NCBI RefSeq assembly: GCF_963169125.1 | Contig: NC_084795.1 | Location: 132,411,701-132,475,700 of the forward strand | Source of the DNA: Humulus lupulus | Taxonomy: Eukaryota; Streptophyta; Magnoliopsida; Rosales; Cannabaceae | Direction of reading: 5' to 3' | DNA: 64,000 bases | Shown: positions 36,965-48,718 of the stretch, in pieces | Layout of the letters: each line of letters starts with the position of its first letter | Numbering within the stretch: position 1 is the stretch's first letter | Made by a program: the position numbers and the translations under genes | The notes under the pieces: model-generated | Told to the model about the DNA's origin: nothing | Database searches by the model: none | Seen by the model: only the letters and a program-made list of their open reading frames with translations

Positions 36965-37799
36965 TCTAAGATTTAGGAGGAAGGGTTGGAAATAATTTAC
37001 AAATTTTTAATGTGAATTTATAATATTGTCTTCTAATTAGATCAGGTCCAAGTTGCTTTTAGATTTGCGCTCGTCGATATCGATCTCCTATGAAAATTTT
37101 GTAGTCATCCTCTTCAATGTTCGAAAGTAAAACTCAGTGTTGTCTTCATAATGAGTCTTATTGTTCTTTATGCAAGGTAATATCTTCATATCTATATATG
37201 TGTCTATAATTGAGATCTCATTTTATGTTTATGTTATAACACCTTGATTATTATTTTTCTGAAATCTTTTTTCTTTTCTCTATTTAAAAAATAAGAATAT
37301 AAATACCATGTATGTGTAGATGAGGTAGATCATGATGTTTCTATTCCACCATGGAGTTTTGTCATACCTGATGAGGATGATGATGCAATGAATATTAATA
37401 TACCATCATATGTAAACAATGGGAACCTTCAAATTCTCGATTATATAAAATGTGTATGTATTATTTTAATTATTTTCAAAATTTTAAATTAATTTATTGT
37501 TTACAGGTTAGGGTGTCAAAATTAAATGCTTTCTCACAATGGTTGTTGGTTTGCAAAATATTTTGGTTACAAAGATCCTTGATTCTAGAGACAGCTTAAA
37601 TGGTTCAAATAATATTATCCATCAACTTCGTCGTCGTTGTCTGGTTGGTATATTTTAATTAATTTAATAATTTTACAGTAAGAAACATTATCTGGTTGGT
37701 ATATGTTTATCTGAATTGTTTATTTTTTTTATTGTTTTGTAGATCAACTATGTGAAGCATCTCAAATATCTGAAGACCAAAATGAGGATATCATTGTTC
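36965..37799 (+). other. Unassigned stretch between two CACTA ends
   Basis: AT-rich with some exon-like patches. Around 37030-37160 a codon-like stretch ends in CAAGGTAATAT, a plausible splice donor. 37320-37440 translates to a Pro- and Asp-rich peptide (IPPWSFVIPDEDDDAMN) with no stop. I recognise no domain. It may be a fragment of a host gene or of another transposon. Confidence 0.35.
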
Positions 37800-39501
37800 C
37801 ACTACAAGAAATAGGTTTTTTTGCACCGGGATAAGTAGTTTTTGTCAGCGCAACTCACTAGGTCGCCTGTAAAAAAACTTTTGCCGGCGCAATACCAAAA
37901 TGTATTGACAAAGAGTTTTGGACTTTTTATGGTGCCACTTTTCCCGACACATAAGGCATTAATGCACCAAAAAATGTTGTTTTTCTTGAACCAAACTTTG
38001 ACAATGCTACTTTTACTGGCGCATGACGAAATTGTACCGGAAAATTATTTGAATACGCTGAAAAAAGTCATAAACGCGCTGGGAAAAGATAAAATTACAC
38101 CGACAAAACTATTACATAACAGAAATACACAATTTTTCTAGATTTTATTGAAGTGATTTAGGTTTTATGTAGTATTATTCATAAATTAATAAGTATTTAA
38201 CATCTAATCAACGATATAATGTTGTTAGATTGTTCTAAGATTAACGACAATACTAATGAACTTTGTAATTAACAACTATAAGGGTTATAGTTTTGTGATC
38301 ATTGTCAACTATGCATATCTAACCATACGATTATGGTTTGTTATCATAGGTCTAATGAGCAATTTGATTATTACGCACAAAGTTTATGAATATCTACAAT
38401 CTTGCTCTTAGTGAGAATTATTAATGTTATTAATTAGTATTGTTATTACAATATATTTATGTACATTTCAATGTTGATATATAAAACTGTATTGAGAGTT
38501 TGTTGGAACGTTGAATAATTATTCTTTTTTTTTACTTATAAAGGAATATTCGATCATACCACTAGTATTTTATCATAATTAACAAGAATTAATAGTGATC
38601 ATATTGATTGTGTGAATAGATTAACTCTTCTGATTTATAATTACTGTAGTATGTCATCTAAATTTACAAATTATTATAAATATTTAGTATTTATAAGTAA
38701 TTATGGACATTATAAATAATTCGATTAAACCTTAAGTGTTAAGATATTATAAATGTTAAGTGATGTTGAAAATTAACCTAGTTCATTGATAGTGTCTATA
38801 TTGTTTTCGGTCGATATAACATCGCAAATTATTAGTACGTTAAACATTTTAACTATTATTTTGTTATTTAAAATCAATAAATGTTTCAATTATTGTGCCC
38901 AGATAATTATAATTTTTTTTTAAATTTGAAGAAAAATAAATAATAAAAGCACTTTTGCCGGCACAAAAAGATCTTTGTCAGCATCGTTTCACGTCGGCAA
39001 AACTACTTTTGTCAGCGCAATGTCCAATTGCGCCGACAAAACAATAATCCAGCAAAAGGGGGATTATTCAGTTGAGTGGGAAAATTCTTGCCTGACATTA
39101 TTTGGAAATCCACGTGTAAACTACTTTTGTTGGCATAGTTCACCTAACACGCCGACAAAAGTCCCATGTGTTGATGACCGTTGGGAATTTTGCTGGCGCG
39201 TTAGGTGAAGTGCATCGGAAAAAGTCCACATGTTAAATACGGTAGGTGGACATACTTTTTCCGGCGCATTTCGGCTCATTGGTAAAAGTGTCAAATGCGA
39301 CCACAAAAGTTTAGATAAGTAAAACGACATTGTTTGCATTTAGGGTTTCAGTAAAAGCTTTTGCCGGTGCAATTTTTACTTTTGTCGGCGCAACAAAATA
39401 TACTAGCAAAAGTCATGTGATTTAACAGCAACCGCCCGAGCCTTCTTCCCCCCATTCTGAAACTTTGTTCTAAAATTTCACTATCTCTCTCTATTACTAC
39501 G
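37800..39501. mobile_element. CACTA-2: end of a second CACTA-like element
   Basis: It opens CACTACAAGAAATAGG at 37800, a standard CACTA terminus. Dense repeats of TTTTGCCGGCGCAA and variants follow at 37830-38110, and again in both orientations at 38950-39420. The middle (38150-38940) is AT-rich and non-coding. No opposite CTTGTAGTG end is found. The stretch after 39420 (GCCTTCTTCCCCCCATTC, then CTCTCTCTATTACTAC) looks like captured or flanking host sequence. The frames at 37842-38141 and 38975-39208 are translations of the repeats and not genes. Confidence 0.65.
38648..39501 (+). repeat. Left copy of an 854-bp duplication
   Basis: It matches 46638-47492 at roughly 96% by eye; most differences are C/T or G/A. 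This copy is cut by the Athila LTR at 39502, while the right copy continues past the same point without a break. Confidence 0.9.
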
Positions 39502-41123
39502 TGATAACTCTACATAATATAGTTATTTTACCACTTTTTATGTGATAATTGTTGCTTAATTTTTAAGTTTTTAATTGATTTATTAAGTTTTTAAGAATTT
39601 TTAATTTATTAGGTTTATTTTAATTTTATAGATTTTTGTGTGTTTTTATAGTTATTTTGTTGTAAAATGTTGTAGTTAATTACTTAAGTTGTTGTGTTTA
39701 GGGAAGTAAAAAAATGTGTGTTTTATTGAAACTAAATGTTAAATTAAATTAAGTTGTAATTAATATTTTCAAATAATTAATATGGTTTATTTTATAATTG
39801 AAAATATTTTATCATGACTTAATTTATATTATTTTGTGTAGGTAATATGTTGCATTTTTGTTCTTAAAAAGAAGATAAATGAAAAGAATTAAAACTGAAA
39901 AAGAGAAAGAAAATGTGGCATTTTTGAGGAACCCATTCGGCCCACCATGGAAGCCACCAAGCCACCACTTCTTGAGCCCATAAATTGCCTAAGTGTACCA
40001 TTTGTCCCCTATGTCCAAAATGTCAACTTTTTACTCATTTTGTCTACACATTTTCACCACAACATCATCATTACACCCTATAATTTACCTCTACATACCA
40101 TATTTATTTTATTTATTTAATTAATCTAATCAATTTAATTAATTTAGATTGATTATTTTAATAATCTCATTTCGGCTATAAATATGGTATTTCAAGACAA
40201 TTTGGGAGTGCCTAATTTTTGGGGTTACCATCTTCTTCTACCATTTTCTCTCTTCCATTTTGGGTTTTTCAAGAGCATTTTGCAAGTATGTATGTCATTT
40301 ATTTTGTAATTTCTACTCTAGTTATGTGCTTCTAATCTTTTTCATAAGATTATTAAGATCATGATGAAGCAACTTGTAACTAGGTAATATTTATGTTGTA
40401 TGTTGATTTCCCTTGTAATGCAACAAAGTTTATGGATTTTTCTTCTTTATATATGTCTTTCATCTTTAATATCTCATATTTTGGATTGTTAGATAATATG
40501 CACTTTGTTCTTCATTTTGCAAAAACATAATATTCCTTGTGTAAGATGTGTCATTAAATTATACACATCCATGCTTTGAACAAAAATATTATGTTTTGTC
40601 TTATAAATAATGTTATTTGAATTTTTTTTGTTTCATTAGGTTGATTCACATTAAATACTTTGAAATTATAATTTTGGAAAGTGAAGAAAAATCCTATATT
40701 TTTAGAAGTAATTTGTGCTTAAACTTATAAATATATTTGGAAAATGATAGTTTGATTTATTTTAACTATCACTAAAACTTGGAAATCAATATACTAATAA
40801 ATATTATTAAACTTACATTTTGTGGATTCTAGCATCTTAATAATCTTATCTTTTAACACTTATTTTCAAATCATTATTGGTTTATTTTTATTATCTTAAA
40901 TAGCTTTATTTTTCAATCTTTTATTTTATGTTCATAACATTAAAACTCATCAATCTTTGGAGCTAGGTTAGAATTTATTACTTTTTATTTAAAATGGTTT
41001 TCTTTTTGATTTTAGAAAACTCCTTTGGGTTCGATCTCGTGTTTACACGAACACTATATTCCATATACGATTCGTGCGCTTGCGAGTATAAATTTTTAAA
41101 ATATACCTGTTTTGGGTCCATCA
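39502..41123 (+). repeat. 5' LTR of the Athila-like element (1.6 kb)
   Basis: It starts TGATAACTC at the breakpoint of the 854-bp block and ends CCATCA seven bases before the primer site. A TATA box (TATAAATA) lies at 40177-40184. The LTR is AT-rich and contains GAAAAGAATTAAAACTGAAA near 39880, similar to the Athila-like solo LTR at 15685. No second copy exists in the window. Confidence 0.8.
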
Positions 41124-41129
41124 AGTTTT

Positions 41130-41147
41130 TGGCACCGTTGCCGGGGA
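41130..41147 (+). other. Primer-binding site (tRNA-Asp) of the Athila-like element
   Basis: TGGCACCGTTGCCGGGGA is complementary to the 3' end of plant tRNA-Asp(GTC) with one mismatch (A for G at the fifth base). This primer choice is typical of Athila/Tat elements. Confidence 0.85.
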
Positions 41148-41346
41148 GTTGCAAGTGAAAAGAAACGAAATTTATCTCAAGGTTAGTGAATTCTTCTACT
41201 AGTTATTTTAATTTTTGCACTTAAAAAAAATTATAAAATATATATCTATAAAAACTAAAAAAAAAAGATAAAAAGAAAATTTGGGAAGGTTCTATCACCC
41301 ATAAAAAAAAAACTTACTTACATTTCTATATTTATTTATTTTTTTT

Positions 41347-41695
41347 AGTTGACGACACTTGTGCCTCCTATCTATCTTTTTAATTTTTTTAGTCGATGGC
41401 ACTTGTGCCTCCTAATTTTGTTATAATTTTGTTGTAATTTTTATTTCTTGTATTTCTTTGTTAGTTGACGGCACTTGTGCCTCCTAACCTTTGTTGTAAT
41501 TTTCTTTATTTATTTTGTTGTAGTTTTTATTTTATTTTATTTTTGCAAGTTACTAGTTATTGGCAATTTTGCCTCCTAGCTAGTTGATGGCAATTTTGCC
41601 TCCTAGTCTTTTATCTTATGTTTTAGTTGATGGCACTTGTGCCTCCTAATTCTTACCTTAATTTTGTTATGGTTGATGGCATGCTATGCCTCCTT
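41347..41695 (+). repeat. Seven hairpin repeats in the Athila leader
   Basis: Seven copies of a 24-nt motif (AGTTGATGGCACTTGTGCCTCC and variants) are spaced irregularly. Hairpin cores lie at 41354-41365, 41398-41409, 41470-41481, 41562-41573, 41589-41600, 41632-41643 and 41678-41690. Each core can fold as a 5-bp stem with a 2-3 nt loop. The fifth stem pair is C-G in four copies, A-T in two and T-A in one, so pairing is kept while sequence changes. The copies sit in untranslated RNA between the primer site and gag. Confidence 0.8.
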
Positions 41696-42172
41696 ACTCT
41701 TGCCTAAATTTTAGTCTTATTTAATTTTTGCCTTATTTTTCTTTGCCTTTTATAATATTTTAGTGTAATATTGTGAAAAAAAATACGTGAAAAAAAAAAG
41801 AAACCTAAATCTTGTCCTTTCACCATAAGCAATTTTTGCTTAAAGGAAATTTGAGCAAAATTCTCAATCCGCCTATACTAATTAACCTCAGAGAGTTGTT
41901 AGTAGTGTGCGAGTAAGTGGAATCAAATAGGCCTGGGGACAAGTAAACCATAAGAATTATATTGTTGTGAAATCTCTAAAAATTATAAGTATGCTCTATG
42001 GTTGCGGTTTTAACTGATCTTCGACATCAGAAAATTGTTTGTTTGCGATTATATTTGTTGTTTTGTTTGTTAAAATTGTATGCATCATTAGCAACGTAAC
42101 TCTAAAAATCGATTAGTAAAAAGACGTTTATCCTCGTTTGAAATTGAAAGTGTTAGTAAAAATTTGAGCATC

Positions 42173-43687
42173 ATGGAACCTATTGCTAATCCTGTTGATG
42201 AAAATGTTGTGCCTGAAAAAACTTTGCTTGAATATTTTGCACCTATTTCATCTAATCATGCATTGTTTTTCCTACAACTTCTGCTACTCATTTTGAGCTT
42301 AAACCAGCAATCATTCAATTGTTGCCATCTTTTTATGGGTTAGATAGAGAAGATCCTTACATGCATGTAAAATAATTCTTAGAAATTTGCTCAACATTTA
42401 AATTTCAAAAAAATTCTGATGAGTTGGTCAAACTAAGATTATTTCCTTTTTCATTAAAAGACAAATCAAAAGCTTGGTTAAATTCGCTTCCAACATGGTC
42501 TATAACTACATGGGATCAACTTTATAATAAATTCTTGCTGAAATTTTTTCCTATGTCTAAAACTGATAGTCTAAGGAGAGAAATCTCCGAGATTTTTCAA
42601 AAAGATAATGAAGAGTTTTATGAATGTTGGGAAAGATTTAAAGATTTATTATTAAAATTTCCTCATCATGGTTTTGAAAAATGGAGACTTGTAAAATATT
42701 TTTATGATGGTTTGACTCCCTCTAATCGTCAAATGATTCAATCTATGCATACTGGAATTTTTAAAAAATTTCAAGGACAAGAGGCGTGGGACGCCCTTGA
42801 AGATTTATCTGTCAATTCACAACAATCGAATTATTTTGATCCTAGGTATAGGTAAACTAATTCACCAAAAGGAGGAAGAAGGTATGAAGTAAAAGAAGAA
42901 TTAGACTTAAGAACATCCTTAGACAAATTAGCGAGAAAAGTAGAAGCATTAGCCATAAGCCAAACTATAAACTCTCCAATACAACTAAGAAAAGATGTTT
43001 GTTCTATATGTTCTAGTCCGTGCCATAATGCCAAATCATGTCCTTCCTACCAAGAAGCCTTTTCTGAGGAGGCCAATGCAATTCATGGTAATGGGAAACC
43101 AAATGATAGCCCATTTTCATCCACCTACAATCCAAATTGGAGAAACCATCCAAACTTTTCATGGAGACAAAACCAACCCCAAATGAATCAAGGGCACCAA
43201 TACAACACACAAAACCAAGCTCATGCCCCACAAAATCAATCATATCCTCAACAAAGAAAACCTTCCTTAGAAGATACTTTACAACAATTTATGCAATCCA
43301 CTCAACAAATCCTACAAAATCAATCTCAATCAATTACCAAACTCGAGACATAAGTAGGACAACTCGCCACTGCTTTGGCTGATAGAGAAAAAGGAACATT
43401 CCCTAGTCAACCTATCCCTAATCCAAAAGGTCAATATGAGATAGGAAAGTCTAGTCATAATGGAGAAGTCAAATCAATTTCAACTCTTAGGTCTGGAAAG
43501 AACATTGTCAAACCCGATTACATACCCGAGATTGAAAAAGAACAAGAAAAAGAAAAAGAAAAGAGTCAGCCTTCTAGTTCTAATGCCAATGACTCTTCAA
43601 ACAAGGAAACTACAATCCATCCTTTCATTCCAAAAGCCCCATTCCCACAAAGATTACTTCCAATTAAAAAAGGCGGCCAAATATAAT
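42173..43687 (+). pseudogene. Athila-like gag
   Basis: I chose the ATG at 42173 (MEPIANPVDENVVPEK). A frameshift near 42270 moves the frame, and a TAA lies near 42372. The core domain (42424-42854) contains LRLFPFSLKDKSKAW, YNKFLLKFFP and FYECWERFKDLLLKFP. After another stop at 42853, a CCHC knuckle follows at about 43000 (CSICSSPCHNAKSC). Gln/Asn-rich linkers come next, then the STLRSGK motif near 43480 that precedes protease in this lineage. A third stop lies at 43351. A further frameshift at an A-run near 43670 leads into protease. Confidence 0.85.
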
Positions 43688-44326
43688 GACATCTTAGAAG
43701 TTTTTAAACAAGTTAGTATCAATATCCCTTTCTTAGATGCCATTAAACAAATTCCTGCCTACTCTAAATTTTTAAAGGATATTTGTACTGTTAAAAGAAA
43801 CACTAATGTTCCTAAAAAGGCGTTTTCAACTGAACAAGCTAATTCCATTATTCAATATAAGAGTCTTGTTAAATATAAAGATCCTGGGTGTCCCACAATT
43901 TCATGCATTATTGGTGATAATTTTATTAACAAAGCTTTACTTGATTTGGGTGCTAGTGTGAATTTATTGCCTTATTCTGTGTATAAGCAACTTGGTCTTG
44001 GTGAGCTAAAACCTACCTCTATAACTCTTCAATTAGCCGATCGTTCTCTAAAAATTCCTAGAGGCATTATAGAGGATGTTTTGATAAAAGTTGATAAATT
44101 TTATTTTCCTGTTGACTTCATTGTTCTTGATACTCAACCTGTGGAAAATATGCATGTTCAAATTCCTATCATTTTAGGTAGACAATTCTTAGCTACATCT
44201 AATGCAATCATAAATTGTCGTAATGGTGTTTTGAAATTATCTTTTGGAAATATGATTGTTGAATTGAATGTAGTTAATGTTGTTAAATGTACTTACTTGA
44301 CTTTTGTGAAAAATACTTTGGTATGA
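43688..44326 (+). pseudogene. Athila-like aspartic protease region
   Basis: The frame (second codon phase, open from 43460 to 44326) includes ILEVFKQVSINIPFLDAI, then the protease core LLDLGASVNLLPYSVY near 43938-43985. The D-L-G-A active site is the form normal for this lineage. ILGRQFLATSNAIINCRNG follows near 44170-44220. This part is intact, but the upstream frameshift uncouples it from gag. It would cleave the gag-pol polyprotein. Confidence 0.8.
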
Positions 44327-44426
44327 ACTTGCATGTTGATGATTCTAATGATGATGTGAATTCTTTGCTAGAGTCTATACCCTTAAATGAAACCAAAGAT
44401 GAACCTTTTTCACCCTTAGATCATGT

Positions 44427-45960
44427 TTAATCAATTTTTGAGTCTCCAAAGTTAGACCTTAAACCTTTACCAAAAAATTTAAAATATGCTTTTCTAGGAG
44501 AATCTGAAACCTTACCTGTTATCATAGCATCCGCCTTAGATAAAGAACAAGAAGATAAATTGTTAGATGTCCTTAGAAAACATAAAGAAGCCATAGGTTG
44601 GACCATTGGAGGCATTAAAGGAATTAGTCCATCCATATGTATGCATAGAATCCATCTAGAAGAGAATGCTAAAACCTCTCGGGAATGTCAAAGAATGCTA
44701 AATCCAAATATGAAAGAAGTAGTTAGAGAAGAGGTCATAAAATTATTAGATGTAGGTATCATTTACACTATTTCTGATAATCAATGGGTTAGTCCAGTTC
44801 AAGTTGTACCTAAGAAGTTTGGGATCACAGTTGTTGAAAATGAAAAAAATGAATTAATCCCTACTAGAGTACAAACGGGATGGAGAGTGTGCATAGACTA
44901 TAGAAAGCTAAATAATGTTACTAGAAAAGACCATTTTCCATTGCCCTTTATTGATCAAATGCTTGAACGTTTAGTTCGCCATGCATATTATTGCTTTCTT
45001 GATGGGTATTCGGGATATAACCAAATCCCCATTGCCCAGAAGATCAAGAAAAGACTACATTTACATGCCTTTTTGGGACTTTTGCCTATCGTCGCATGCC
45101 TTTTGGATTATGCAATGCACCTGCGACTTTTCAAAGGTGTATGATTTCGATTTTTTCTGACATGGTTGAAAGATTTCTTGAAGTGTTTATGGATGATTTT
45201 TTTGTGTTTGGTTCCTCTTTTGATGAACGTTTGCACCATCTTTCACTTGTTTTAATTCGTTGCAAAGAGAAAAACCTTGTGCTTAACTGGGAAAAATGTC
45301 ATTTTATGGTTAAAAAAGAAATTGTTTTAGGTCATGTAATCTCATATGAGGGAATGGAAGTTGATAAAGCTAAAGTTGATCTTATTTCAAAACTTCCCCC
45401 ACCTAAAACTGTGAAAAGAAATTAGATCATTCTTAGGCCATGCCGGTTTTTATAGAAGATTTATAAAAGACTTTAGTAAAATTTCTCGGCCTTTATGCCA
45501 TTTACTTTGAAAAGAAAATGCTTTTGTCTTTGATAATAATTGCCATGTTGCCTTTGAAAAATTAAAAAATTTGTTGACTACCGCACCCATTATTCGACCC
45601 CTTGATTGGACAATACCTTTTGAAATAATGTGTGATGCTTCTGATTATGCTATAGGTGCTGTCTTAGGACAAAGACTTGAAAAAATACCTCATGTAATTT
45701 ACTATGCTAGCAAAACTTTAAATGATGCTCAATTAAATTATTCCACCACCGAAAAAGAATTGCTTGCTATTGTTTTTGCATTGGAGAAATTTAGATCTTA
45801 TTTGTTAGGGTCTAAAATTATTGTTTATTCTGATCATGTTGCATTAAAATATCTCTTATCGAAAAAAGATGCTAAGTCTCGTTTGATCCGTTGAATCCTG
45901 CTTTTATAAGAATTCGACTTAGAAATACGTGATAAAAAATGATATGAAAATGTTGTTGCT
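44427..45960 (+). pseudogene. Athila-like reverse transcriptase and RNase H
   Basis: RT runs from about 44560. WRVCIDYRKLNNVTRKDHFP, YCFLDGYSGYNQI and, after a frameshift near 45050, MPFGLCNAPATFQRCM and VFMDDFFVFG (catalytic FMDD) are clear. Another frameshift lies near 45415 and a stop near 45507. RNase H spans about 45571-45894: [17 protein letters not shown] (first Asp), [20 protein letters not shown] (Glu) and [10 protein letters not shown] (Asp) keep the catalytic residues. The linker HLSRL follows at about 45970. Confidence 0.85.
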
Positions 45961-45999
45961 AATCATTTATCTAGACTAGTTGTTAAAACTATACATGAC

Positions 46000-46637
46000 T
46001 CCACTCCTATCACTGAAACTTTTCCTGACGAACAATTGATGCATGTTTCTTCCTTGCCTTGGTATGCTGATATTGTTAATTATTTGGTCACTAAAGAAAT
46101 ACAATCTCATTGGTCTAAGCATGATAAATATAAATTTTATTCTGAGGTGAAAATTTTTATTTAGGATGATCCTTACTTGTTTAAATACTGCCCTGATCAA
46201 ATAATTAGAAGATGCATTCTAAATTGTGACCAATCTAAAATTATATCTTTTTGTCATGACCATGCATGTGGAGGACATTTTAGTGGTAAGAAAATAGCTA
46301 CTAAAATTTTACAATGTGGTTTTTATTGGCCTACTATCTTTCATGATACATATGTTTATTGTAAAGCTTGTGAACGTTGTCAAAAGTTAGGAAGTTTAAC
46401 TAAAAGAAACATGATGCCTTTAAATCCTATTCTTATTATTGACATATTTGATGTTTGGGGCATTGATTTTATGAGACCATTTCTTAACTCTTTTGGTAAT
46501 CTTTATATTCTTGTTGGAGTTGATTATGTGTCTAAATGAGTTGAAGCTATTGCATGCCACACTAATGACCACAAAGTTGTGCTTCGGTTTTTGAAAGAAA
46601 ATATATTTTCCCGTTTTGGTTCACCACGCGCTATCAT
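46000..46637 (+). pseudogene. Athila-like integrase, truncated
   Basis: The H-H-C-C zinc domain is present (HDHACGGHFSGKKIATKIL, then CKACERCQKLG). The core begins with VWGIDFMRPFLNSFGNLYIL, giving the first catalytic Asp, and VDYVSK. A stop lies at 46537-46539. The frame reaches FSRFGSPRAIIS and ends at about 46637, just before the second Asp, where CACTA-2-like DNA starts. No CHG-type or chromodomain C-terminus is present. Confidence 0.85.
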
Positions 46638-47492
46638 TAGTATGTCATCTAAATTCACAAATTATTATAAATATTTAGTGTTTATAAGTAATTATGGACA
46701 TTATAAATAATTCGATTAAACCTTAAGTGTTAAGATATTATAAATGTTAAGTGATGTTGAAAATTAACCTAGTTCATTGATAGTGTCTATATTGTTTTCG
46801 GTCGATATAACATCGCAAATTATTAGTATGTTAAACATTTTAACTATTATTTTGTTGTTTAAAATCAATAAATGTTTCAATTATTGTGCCCAGATAATTA
46901 TAATTTTTTTTTAAATTTGAAGAAAAATAAATAATAAAAGCACTTTTGTCGGCGCAAAAAGATCTTTGTCAGCATCGTTTCACGCCGGCAAAACTACTTT
47001 TGTCAGCACAATGTTCAATTGCGCCGACAAAACAATAATCTGACAAAAGGGGGATTATTCAGTTGAGCGGGAAAATTCTTGCCTCACATTATTTGGAAAT
47101 CCACGTGTAAACTACTTTTGTTGGCGTAGTTCACCTAACATGCCGACAAAAGTCCCACGTGTTAATGACTGTTGGGAATTTTACTAGCGTGTTAGGTGAA
47201 ATGCGTCGAAAAAAGTCCACATGTTAAATACGGTAGGTGGACATACTTTTTCTGGCGCATTTCGACTCACTGGTAAAAGTGTCAAATGCGACCACAAAAG
47301 TTTAGATAAGTAAAACGACGTTGTTTGCATTTAGGGTTTCAGTGAAAGCTTTTGCTGGTGCGATTTTTACTTTAGTTGGCGCAACAAAATATACTAGCAA
47401 AAGTCATGTGATTTAACAGCAACCGCTCGAGCCTTCTTCCCCCCATTCTGTAACTTCGTTCTAAAATTTCACTATCTCTCTCTATTACTACG
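46638..47492 (+). repeat. Right copy of the CACTA-2 block (855 bp), uninterrupted
   Basis: It matches 38648-39501 from TAGTATGTCATC to CTATTACTACG. At the point where the left copy meets the Athila LTR, this copy runs on into CCACCACC, so it looks like the pre-insertion state. It contains the TTTTGTCGGCGCAA-type subterminal repeats. Confidence 0.9.
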
Positions 47493-47870
47493 CCACCACC
47501 TTCTCCACCCCGACCCCTCGCCGCCCCCAGGAGCACCCCCTCCACCACGCCGGACGACCATGTCGCCCCCTCCACACTATCTCTCTCTCTCTCTATTCCC
47601 ATCTTCTTTCATCTCTTTCTCACGACCACGCTCCCCTCTCCACCACGAAAACCTCACCACCCCCACAACCAAAACGTCACCACCACCACCACCACTATTG
47701 AAACCTCACCACTACCACCTCCCCACCCCGACCTCTCTATTTTTCTCTCTCTAATCTCTGTCTGAAACCACCACCCCCCGTCCCCCTCTCTAATCTCTGT
47801 TCAAGCACCACCACGTCGGAATTTTGAACCACCACACCATCACGCACAACCCCCACCGCATTAGTTGTTT
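47493..47870 (+). repeat. CCA- and CT-rich low-complexity tract
   Basis: Strongly C-rich on the plus strand, with CCACCACC runs and CTCTCTCT blocks. Both strands give spurious frames (47372-47602 minus, 47560-47754 plus). No gene is supported. Confidence 0.7.
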
Positions 47871-48687
47871 ATTATTTTTCTATTGTGTTATTTTTTTTAT
47901 TTTAATTTTCTCTATGTCGATTTTAGTATAACTGGTATAACTATATATTTCATATTGTTTTTTCTTTGACAAAAATGAAAATATTTATTTACAAAATATA
48001 TATATATGCTCACAGCCAAGCCGTATACTCGTCGTGCTCAAATATTTGTTTTCTCTCTTTAGATACTATAATATCAGGAAAATTGATAATAATGGAGAAT
48101 AGTTAGGGTGAACTTAATTTGATAATAATGGTACCGAACTAGCTATTATTAATGGACTTTAATTTTTTAATTTTATCTCCCCAAGAGTTGGATGAGACCT
48201 CTTGTACTTTCTTATATTCCATTTAGAGTTGGTAAGAAGAGAGTGTGCCTGTCATTATAAAAAAAAGACAACAATATATATGGAAAAATTCTCAATAATT
48301 ATTACCTATAAATAGATACTATAAATCATTACATAAGTGATTTTTATAAAGAATAATTATAATGATGATGAAAACAAATAAATAAAATATATAAAATTAA
48401 TAAGTTCAATTTTTTTTAGATTAATTAGTTAATATACATTAGTTGAAATAAAATGAATGAATTAATAATGAAAAAGGAATGGAGAAGCAATATTAAACAA
48501 GATTTTTTTTATTTTTTATTTAATAAATATGTGACCGTTATGTCATCAGGTAATCATTCTAAAAATTTGAAAAAGTGAAAGTTTTATTTTAGAAATACTA
48601 ATTAATAACTATAAATATAGACTATTAATCTTAATCTAATAATTAAGATTAAGTAATTCATAAATAGTAACAATTAAAAATACCCTC

Positions 48688-48718
<31 letters not shown>

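Larger units (their letters stand above)
39502..46637 (+). mobile_element. Athila-like Ty3/gypsy element, truncated in integrase
   Basis: A 5' LTR, tRNA-Asp primer site, long leader, gag, protease, RT, RNase H and integrase follow in order on the plus strand. The gag core (AWLNSLPTWSITTWDQL, RFKDLLLKFPHHGFEKW) and the RT (VFMDDFFVFGSSFDERLHHL) are typical of the Athila lineage. The copy stops abruptly in the integrase core at about 46637. The polypurine tract and 3' LTR are absent, replaced by the second copy of the CACTA-2 block. Several frameshifts and stops make it inactive. Confidence 0.85.

Noticed and set aside
37842..38141. Open frame of 99 codons with start
   Set aside because: It is a translation of CACTA-2 subterminal repeats.
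41347..41695. Leader repeats as a CRISPR-like array
   Set aside because: Spacing is irregular, the spacers are AT-rich filler, and the context is a plant retrotransposon leader.
38648..47492. The two 854-bp copies as LTRs of one element
   Set aside because: They do not begin TG or end CA, and have no primer site or polypurine tract beside them. They contain CACTA subterminal repeats. The Athila LTR with its own primer site starts inside the interval.
47372..47602. Gly/Arg-rich frame on the minus strand
   Set aside because: It arises from the CCA-rich tract, the other strand is also open, and it shows no domain.
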